Of a stretch of 47,492 bases of DNA, positions 41,868 to 47,492 are shown piece by piece (the stretch's first letter is position 1; the number at the start of each line of letters is the position of its first letter). The translations under genes were made by a program, and so were the position numbers. This DNA comes from Marinobacter shengliensis (GTDB lineage Bacteria; Pseudomonadota; Gammaproteobacteria; Pseudomonadales; Oleiphilaceae), in NCBI RefSeq assembly GCF_003007715.1, contig NZ_PXNO01000012.1, forward strand, positions 1 to 47,492, in the 5' to 3' direction. Under the pieces are notes generated by a model. That model saw only the letters and a list, made by a program, of their open reading frames with translations. It searched no databases and was not told the origin of the DNA.

Positions 41868-44435
41868 TCAACGGCACAACGCCGTTACCCTGACAATCGG
41901 TGTTTTAACACTGGTCTCCGGAGGTAGCTCGTACGGGAGCGAACAAGCATGAGAACTGCCCTCACCCCAGCGCACTGTCAGAACACCTGCGTCCTGCTCC
42001 AACCTTCCATACACCTGGCTCGCCTGACCAACCATGCCGACCACATCACCGGATTCATTGACAACCGTGGCCCCCATGGGGATCTGGGCGCCACCATCCC
42101 GCTTGGCGGTAATCAGCGCACCGCGCCCACGCGTCACCCTGAAAGGCACGTAGACACTTGCACCGGCATAGGGCGCAACCTGACGGCTGGTTTCCTGCAA
42201 CTCAGCGCGAGTATCAATTCCGACTGGATCAAGTGAGATGTGGTTGTAGCGGTAAGGTGACAGAGAAGGCACAATCGCATAACCATTACTGTCAATGGTT
42301 ACGCCGTTGGCATTCCGGACACGTGCACCTTCTGCGCCCTTCGCCTCCACAAGCGCGAAGGTATCCGACAGATAAGGACCAAAGGTAATGCCGCCACCGT
42401 GCACCACAACCCCACCGGTAGCGGATGCACCAGCCTGCCAGTAATCCCGGCCCTGGGCGTAATTTCCGGCCAGGGTGCCTTTCGAGAACCTGTGCTGAAC
42501 GTTAACCCCGGCTTCGGTACTGTTGTGTGCTGTATCACGGGAAGCATAAACACCGTAACCAGTCGACAAGTCGTCTCCCGCCACGCCACTTACAGCCCCC
42601 TGAATGGACGTGTCGCCACCCCTGTTCTGGTTTGCTGACAGGGAAAAACTGGGGCTGTTACTCGCTGTGCCCAAGGGCATGGATAACGACACCGTCAAGG
42701 AGTGATCTCGATTCTCGTCGCCGGTGCCCAGGCTTCCAACCTCCTGCCGGTTGGCAGACACATTCAGATTCACCCGGTTAGCAAACCGATGGCTGTAACC
42801 AAGCTGATATTCGTAGTCCCGCCCGCGGGAGGTGTCGTAGTAATCCCGGGTAATGGCGTTAGCGTAGAGACTGCCCCGATCCGTCAAATGCTGGCTGACG
42901 CTCATATCGAAACGAGAGCGCTGCGATACGATCGACGAGCTGGATGCCGCACCCTCATTGTCAGTGTGACGGGCCAACAGGACCTCCGAAAGGCTACGGT
43001 AACCCCGGGTTGAATAACGATAAGTGGCCAGGGAGAAGTTGGTGCCCGTTGAAGAGAAGCTCCGGCTGTAACTTGCTCGTCCCATCAAACCCTCTTGCCT
43101 GCCGTCGCTGGGCAACTCAGCCGATGAGTAGGAAAAATCAAGCCCAAACGCCCCGATGGAACTGCCAAGAACACCGCCCAATGTGACGGATTCGTAGCCG
43201 CTGGCACCCTGCACACCACCGTTGAGGGTAAAGCGATTACTGAGACCGTATTCATACACCAGCTCACCAAATGGGTCGTCTCCGTCGCCGATCTCACGCG
43301 CCAAACCGCCAGCCAGGCTATACCGTGACTGCCCGGGGCGAAGTGACCCTGGTACGGAGGAAAAGGGAACGTTGAAGCGCCTGACCGCACCATCGGCCTC
43401 CAGCACCTCCACCTCAAGATCGCCATTGAAGCTGGTGGGATATAAATCGCTGATCTCGAAACTGCCTGCGGGAACCGTCGTTTGATAGATCACCCGGCCA
43501 TTCTGCCGGATGCTGACCCTGGCATTGGTGTTTGCCACACCCCGGACCACCGGAGCATAACCACGCTGGGAGCTGGGTAACATTCGTTGATCTGAGGAAA
43601 GCTCGAAGCCCCGATACGCCACACCACCAAACTGACGACCAGACGTGTAGCTATCCCCCATGGTCAACTCACTTTGTATCGTCGGCAGTGCTCGCTGAAC
43701 GTAATTTCTGGCACCGCTCCATCGGGTTTCACCACGATCATCGACGCTCAGGTTCGACTGGCTCCGAAACCGCCAGAGACCTGCATTAACGCCCGCATTG
43801 AGGGAACCAAATGAACTGCTGTTGGACGCACCGCCGTCACGATCAACGCGGAAATGGCTTGCACTATAATTGGCAAACACCATACTGGCGCCGCTATCCA
43901 GAAGATTCGGATCGACATAGCCCCTTGGCGTATTTCGCATCAAACTTTGGGGCACGTTGATAACCAGCGCCAGGGCGCCGGCATCAAACTCTGTGGATGC
44001 TGACTCAATGCTCTTCTCAACCATCAAGCATGAATCCTCGTCTTCATGGGAGATTTGCTCGGGCAGCACTCCCGCGCCAATCAGAATGCTTCTGTCCAGG
44101 CACGGCAGAATCCTTCCGTGTTCCGCCTCAACCATGAGTACGTCGAAGCGACCCAGAAAGTTTCCATTTAATCTCAGGTCAACGCGGTATTGCCCTGGGT
44201 CAACGTGGGCATGGCGATTGAAGCGCCCTATGCCCCCGGCTCCCAGGGCTGTTCCGATCAACATGCTGTCGTCGAAGACGTATTCGTCGTGTTGTGTCAC
44301 TACGCTGTCGCCTGCCACACCGGCGTATGCCGGAAATGGATTGCAAGCCAGCATTGCCACCAGCAGCGGGAGTGCGTAGTTCCGCCTCGGCAGATCATCA
44401 ACACACTGGCTGCAACCGTGCAGTTTTCGGTACAT
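41868..44435 (-). CDS. Outer-membrane fimbrial usher
   Basis: 855 residues from ATG 44435, with GGAG upstream; a longer frame overlaps the chaperone gene. Signal peptide (residues 1-38, ending FPAYAG). N-terminal domain binds chaperone-subunit complexes (NGNFLGRFDVLMVE), then the 24-strand pore with the plug domain (FSSVPGSLRPGQSRYSLAGG) and C-terminal domains (PVRFDTRGRGALI-like block, GQASQVYGRL). Secretes and assembles pilins at the outer membrane. Full family length. It follows the first chaperone by 16 bases. Confidence 0.95.
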   Translation of the reverse strand: MYRKLHGCSQCVDDLPRRNYALPLLVAMLACNPFPAYAGVAGDSVVTQHDEYVFDDSMLIGTALGAGGIGRFNRHAHVDPGQYRVDLRLNGNFLGRFDVLMVEAEHGRILPCLDRSILIGAGVLPEQISHEDEDSCLMVEKSIESASTEFDAGALALVINVPQSLMRNTPRGYVDPNLLDSGASMVFANYSASHFRVDRDGGASNSSSFGSLNAGVNAGLWRFRSQSNLSVDDRGETRWSGARNYVQRALPTIQSELTMGDSYTSGRQFGGVAYRGFELSSDQRMLPSSQRGYAPVVRGVANTNARVSIRQNGRVIYQTTVPAGSFEISDLYPTSFNGDLEVEVLEADGAVRRFNVPFSSVPGSLRPGQSRYSLAGGLAREIGDGDDPFGELVYEYGLSNRFTLNGGVQGASGYESVTLGGVLGSSIGAFGLDFSYSSAELPSDGRQEGLMGRASYSRSFSSTGTNFSLATYRYSTRGYRSLSEVLLARHTDNEGAASSSSIVSQRSRFDMSVSQHLTDRGSLYANAITRDYYDTSRGRDYEYQLGYSHRFANRVNLNVSANRQEVGSLGTGDENRDHSLTVSLSMPLGTASNSPSFSLSANQNRGGDTSIQGAVSGVAGDDLSTGYGVYASRDTAHNSTEAGVNVQHRFSKGTLAGNYAQGRDYWQAGASATGGVVVHGGGITFGPYLSDTFALVEAKGAEGARVRNANGVTIDSNGYAIVPSLSPYRYNHISLDPVGIDTRAELQETSRQVAPYAGASVYVPFRVTRGRGALITAKRDGGAQIPMGATVVNESGDVVGMVGQASQVYGRLEQDAGVLTVRWGEGSSHACSLPYELPPETSVKTPIVRVTALCR

Positions 44436-44451
44436 GACAAGACTCCGGCCC

Positions 44452-45180
44452 TTACAGCGAAACACTCTGAACCCGATTGCCGCCATGATCATCGATAACC
44501 ATCATGCGCAATTCGGCCGGCTCACCCGTAACATCCCCCTCCAGCACCCAGCGCTCTGAGGAAAACGGCTCAATCATGCCCCCGCGGCCCAGATCTAACG
44601 ATTGCTCGCCAGCAACGACTTCTGCCCGGCGAAAAGACACGTGATAAGGCGTGGGGTTTCGAACCAGGATCTGCGTCTGATTACTGCCGATTCGGGAACG
44701 TGTTGCCGAGAGTCGCCCCAACGCGCGGCTCGGTTGCTCCGCAATTCCACTCGGTCGATAAAATACTTTGACCCGGTGTCGGGTGAGCAGAACCAGTTTG
44801 TTCTGATCAACTTGCTCAGATCGGATAGATGGAATCTCAAGTACATTCAGAAAGAACACAGATTCCATATCAGTTGGCAGTTCGCCGGCGTCACCCGTAA
44901 AGACCATCCGAAGCGACTGACCTTGCTTTGGCAAAACTTTGGTAACGGAAGGAACAACCGCAAATGGCGCATCCGATGTATCGGGTGAAGAACGCGTATC
45001 ACCTGTATCCAACCAGGACTGTATTACAACCGGGGAATCACCGGTATTTGAAATCCTTAATGTTACTTCCCGGGAGCTTTCATCATATATAACCCGGGTA
45101 CCAACCATTATAATTGCGGCCTGAACACTCGCCATTAATTGGCAGGATAATAATGCGATCAAAAGCAGAATTCGCCTCAT
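44452..45180 (-). CDS. Fimbrial chaperone (PapD-like)
   Basis: 242 residues, ATG with GGGGAGC upstream. Signal peptide to about 21 (SVQA), then the Ig-like strand IIMVGTRVIYDESSREVTLRI with the pilin-binding Arg, the block FAVVPSVTKVLPKQGQSLRM and ESVFFLNVLEIPS typical of chaperones. Stabilises pilin subunits in the periplasm by donor-strand complementation and hands them to the usher. Lies 116 bp downstream of the pilin gene with a hairpin in between. Confidence 0.93.
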   Translation of the reverse strand: MRRILLLIALLSCQLMASVQAAIIMVGTRVIYDESSREVTLRISNTGDSPVVIQSWLDTGDTRSSPDTSDAPFAVVPSVTKVLPKQGQSLRMVFTGDAGELPTDMESVFFLNVLEIPSIRSEQVDQNKLVLLTRHRVKVFYRPSGIAEQPSRALGRLSATRSRIGSNQTQILVRNPTPYHVSFRRAEVVAGEQSLDLGRGGMIEPFSSERWVLEGDVTGEPAELRMMVIDDHGGNRVQSVSL

Positions 45181-45228
45181 GATGCTCCCCGGAATAAATT
45201 AGTTTATGCTTTCATTAAATTCGAGATA

Positions 45229-45255
45229 ATAAGGAGGGAAATACTCCCTCCTTAT
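45229..45255 (-). promoter_or_regulatory. Hairpin between pilin and chaperone genes
   Basis: 11-bp perfect stem around ATAAGGAGGGA / TCCCTCCTTAT with a 5-base loop, 42 bases after the pilin stop. On the minus strand it probably gives partial termination, so that pilin is made in excess over chaperone and usher, as in other fimbrial operons. Confidence 0.65.
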
Positions 45256-45296
45256 ATAGCGGACCTCTTGCAAGCAACCACTTATCAGTTTAAGTA

Positions 45297-45821
45297 TTAC
45301 TGATAGCTAATGGCGTATTGCACGGCACTGGTAACGCTTCCCGGAGTAACGGAGGCATCATCAGCATAGTACTGAACGGCAAAGTCATGGCTCGCACTGG
45401 TAGCGCCGGCGTCAACAGTCAGTCCGGAGACAGAATTGATACCATTTACCAGGGAAATCGCAGCTCCGCCCGGTGCATCAAGCAGCTGCAAAGACACGCC
45501 GGCGGCGGTGCCGGTATTCGCCATATTGTCACCAGAGAGCCCATTGGGAACAAAGATGGTCTCAATGCTTATTGCCTCGGCGTCAGTAGTACAACCTTCC
45601 ACAGATATGGTGAACGATGTCTCTCCCGCAACATCTCCGGCAGCAGAAAAATCTGAAACACTAACTGTCGGCAGCAATACTACCGGTGATGCTGCATTGC
45701 CATTTACATAAACCTGACAGGTGTTGTCAGCAACTTCACCCTGGAAGGTAATAGTATTATCTGAAGCAGCAGCAGTTGCAGACAGCATGTACAGTGCACT
45801 TACCAGAATTACCTTTTTCAT
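45297..45821 (-). CDS. Major fimbrial subunit (FimA-like pilin)
   Basis: 174 residues from ATG 45821, with GGGAAAG upstream; an in-frame start at 45836 adds five residues and is less likely. Signal peptide 1-20 (ends ATAAAS), mature start DNTITFQGEVADNTCQV, which is the FimA pattern: Gly-x-Val, Cys pair (C31 and C72 by approximate count), and a C-terminal YAISYQ strand with penultimate Tyr that contacts the chaperone. It forms the fibre shaft. First gene of the operon, followed by chaperone, usher, adhesin, second chaperone and the kinase. Confidence 0.93.
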   Translation of the reverse strand: MKKVILVSALYMLSATAAASDNTITFQGEVADNTCQVYVNGNAASPVVLLPTVSVSDFSAAGDVAGETSFTISVEGCTTDAEAISIETIFVPNGLSGDNMANTGTAAGVSLQLLDAPGGAAISLVNGINSVSGLTVDAGATSASHDFAVQYYADDASVTPGSVTSAVQYAISYQ

Positions 45822-45870
45822 AACTCTTTCCCTCACACGAATTCGTCATATATAGAAGATTAAGAGCAGC

Positions 45871-45894
45871 TGAGGGTATAACGGGATAACCTCA
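45871..45894. promoter_or_regulatory. Inverted repeat upstream of the fimbrial operon
   Basis: Imperfect dyad with half-sites TGAGGGTATAAC and GGGATAACCTCA, about 50 bases upstream of the pilin ATG. The arms TGAGG / CCTCA are perfect. A plausible operator for the operon. Confidence 0.5.
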
Positions 45895-46037
45895 AAACTC
45901 GCCACCAATGTTACGCAGTCGTAATGAGACAAAAAATGAGAAGAATCTGAAAACAATTAAGCAGGAATGTGCAGTTATACTTATAAGTTAAAATAACTAT
46001 ATCCAGAACAAACAGGCAACGTTGAGGTAAGAATTTT

Positions 46038-47342
46038 TCATTTCGATTTGAGGGCAACAAACGCTCGCCGTGTGCCATGAACGCTGCGGATTCTTACGAG
46101 CATGTCCTGAACCTGACTGGCGTCACCTCCCGAGGCGTCGTCACCCCACACCACGAGTGTCTTATCGGTTTTTAGTGCCGCAAATGCCGAAGCATTGCTG
46201 AAAATTGTTTCGACATCGACAAGCTGTCCCTGAACAGCGCCTGCAGCACCACCACCATCAGGGTCTCCCCAAACCACAACACTGCCATCGGATTTAATGG
46301 CAGCAAATGCCCGCTCGGTGCTGAAAACACCCGTGATGCACTGCAGTTCACCGTTAACTGCGCTGCTGTCGCCCCCAGCGAGCTCATCCCCCCACGTTAC
46401 AACGTGCCCATCAGCACACAGTGCAGCGAAGGCAGAATTGGTGCTGTATATATGCTGCACCTCCACCAGCCGGCTTTGGGCCTCCCCGACGGCACCACCG
46501 CAGCTGTCGAGCCCCCACGTTAATACCCGACCATCGTATCTCAGAGCCGCGAACGAGTACCTATTGGCGAAAATGGTCTTTACTTGTTTGATCTCGGAGG
46601 AAACATCACCCATGTCGCCTCCAGCATAATCACATCCCCAGGTAACGACCGTCCCATCACCTCTCAATCCGGCAAACGCACTACCCGTGCAAAAGACCTT
46701 TTTTATTCCCCAGAGCCGATTCTGAACACGGTCAGTGTAGCCGCCCCAATCTGCATCGCCCCATGCAACCACGTGCCCGTTGCTTTTCAATGCGGCAAAC
46801 GCTGTTCCTGTGCTCGTAATATCGACCACATCAACGAGCTGACGCTGAACCTTGCTCGAATCACCGCCAGCATACTCACTGCCCCAAGTGACAACCGTGC
46901 CGTCCGCTTTGAGCGCCGCAAATGCCGCTGCGGTGCTGTATATCTTCGTCACGTTCACGAGCCTCTCTTGAACGTGAGAGGTGTCACCCCCGGCATAATC
47001 CGCACCCCAGGCCACAACCGTTCCATCGTTCTTGATGGCAGCAAAAGAGGCTCCGGTACTGCACACCGTTGTTACATCATTGAGCTGGTGCAGAATGTCA
47101 CTCGCATCTCCCCCACAATAGCGACTCCCCCAAGTCGTTACCCTGCCGCCCAGTCTCACTGCAGCAAAGGCGCTATTGCTGGTAGACACGGACATCAAGT
47201 CGGTTAGCTGACTTTGCAGTGCATCCAGGCAACCGCCGGCGGATTCAGCGCCCCACGCGACCGGGCTAAAGCCCGCCTCACAGGCCTCAGTTGGTTCTGA
47301 GTGATTCAGCCTCCAGATTTTGAGCTCGCTACCGTTCATCAC
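46038..47342 (-). CDS. RCC1-like WG-repeat protein
   Basis: 434 residues from ATG 47342 (47339 also possible), with CGGGAG upstream. After 57 N-terminal residues come nine consecutive repeats of exactly 41 residues, each of the form AFAAL-x3-G-x-VV-x-WG-x4-GGD-x7-L-x-V-x4-ST, then a final AFVALKSK. The WG-x4-GG core resembles RCC1 propeller repeats. No signal peptide, membrane helix or enzymatic domain. The 123-bp DNA period is degenerate but clear. Probably a beta-propeller scaffold or binding protein. Lies upstream of the fimbrial operon on the same strand, 216 bases from the pilin start, and has no obvious terminator in between. Confidence 0.85.
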   Translation of the reverse strand: MMNGSELKIWRLNHSEPTEACEAGFSPVAWGAESAGGCLDALQSQLTDLMSVSTSNSAFAAVRLGGRVTTWGSRYCGGDASDILHQLNDVTTVCSTGASFAAIKNDGTVVAWGADYAGGDTSHVQERLVNVTKIYSTAAAFAALKADGTVVTWGSEYAGGDSSKVQRQLVDVVDITSTGTAFAALKSNGHVVAWGDADWGGYTDRVQNRLWGIKKVFCTGSAFAGLRGDGTVVTWGCDYAGGDMGDVSSEIKQVKTIFANRYSFAALRYDGRVLTWGLDSCGGAVGEAQSRLVEVQHIYSTNSAFAALCADGHVVTWGDELAGGDSSAVNGELQCITGVFSTERAFAAIKSDGSVVVWGDPDGGGAAGAVQGQLVDVETIFSNASAFAALKTDKTLVVWGDDASGGDASQVQDMLVRIRSVHGTRRAFVALKSK

Positions 47343-47492
47343 ACCGACTAACTCCCGAACTTGTGCTATTGGAATTTAATGTAAGCACGCAGGGGTAGCG
47401 GTTAAATAAGATGATTCTCAAAAGCACCTTATTAGCGGTTTCAGGTCAATTATTTTTGGTTATTTAACAGTTTGAGAAATACGGGCGGGCGG

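Noticed and set aside
46038..47342. Possible CRISPR or satellite array because of the 123-bp period
   Set aside because: The repeats are in frame, without spacers, and encode a conserved protein pattern.

Overview
The window looks like chromosomal DNA from a marine gammaproteobacterium, probably Marinobacter or a close relative. I infer this from the gene mix: GC-rich catabolic operons, a type VI secretion (T6SS) effector, chaperone-usher fimbriae and integron cassettes. No rRNA, tRNA, CRISPR array, intact transposase or integron integrase is visible.

Region 1 (1-7622) is an integron cassette array read left to right. Eleven cassettes can be delimited exactly, because the 7-base core that opens each cassette is the perfect reverse complement of the 7-base core that starts its own attC. 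The cassettes encode mostly unnamed proteins: a DUF7674 protein, a restriction-endonuclease-like protein, a membrane zinc-ribbon protein, a DUF6429 protein, two proteins with a HEPN-like Rx4H motif and one AbiJ-like candidate. The last cassette is a toxin-antitoxin pair in antisense. The integrase, if present, would lie left of base 1.

Region 2 (7623-10617) begins exactly at the last core site with a frameshifted 186-bp copy of the 3' end of the MFS gene at 10618-11895. Between the two copies sits a T6SS effector/immunity module: a PAAR-DUF2235 phospholipase-like effector overlapping a lipoprotein gene. This gives a 3-kb insert flanked by direct repeats.

Region 3 (10618-18549) is ordinary core DNA: an MFS exporter with a LysR regulator, divergent DoxX and LigB-type dioxygenase genes, a PAS-GAF-GGDEF diguanylate cyclase, an NTF2-like protein, an AtoE-type short-chain fatty acid transporter and a YCII-VOC fusion protein.

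Region 4 (18656-25700) encodes one uptake-and-activation unit. A five-gene Liv-type ABC importer lies downstream of an acyl-CoA ligase and a hotdog thioesterase. A similar ACGTAAA-centred element precedes both the ligase and the livG end of the importer, so joint control is likely. The substrate is probably a carboxylate but cannot be named.

Region 5 (25855-27210) is a second, integrase-less cassette remnant in the opposite orientation: an alpha/beta hydrolase cassette, one attC, a ParDE cassette in antisense and half of another attC. It is followed by a stand-alone DUF2235 protein, an SGNH hydrolase and a membrane acyltransferase.

Region 6 (30521-37071) is a complete valine-catabolic operon (mmsA, isobutyryl-CoA dehydrogenase, enoyl-CoA hydratase, 3-hydroxyisobutyryl-CoA hydrolase, mmsB) with a divergent AraC-type regulator.

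Region 7 (37136-47342) holds a chaperone-usher fimbrial operon (pilin, chaperone, usher, adhesin, second chaperone). It runs by 4-base overlaps into a BvgS/EvgS-like hybrid histidine kinase. Upstream is a 434-residue protein built from nine exact-length 41-residue RCC1-like WG repeats.
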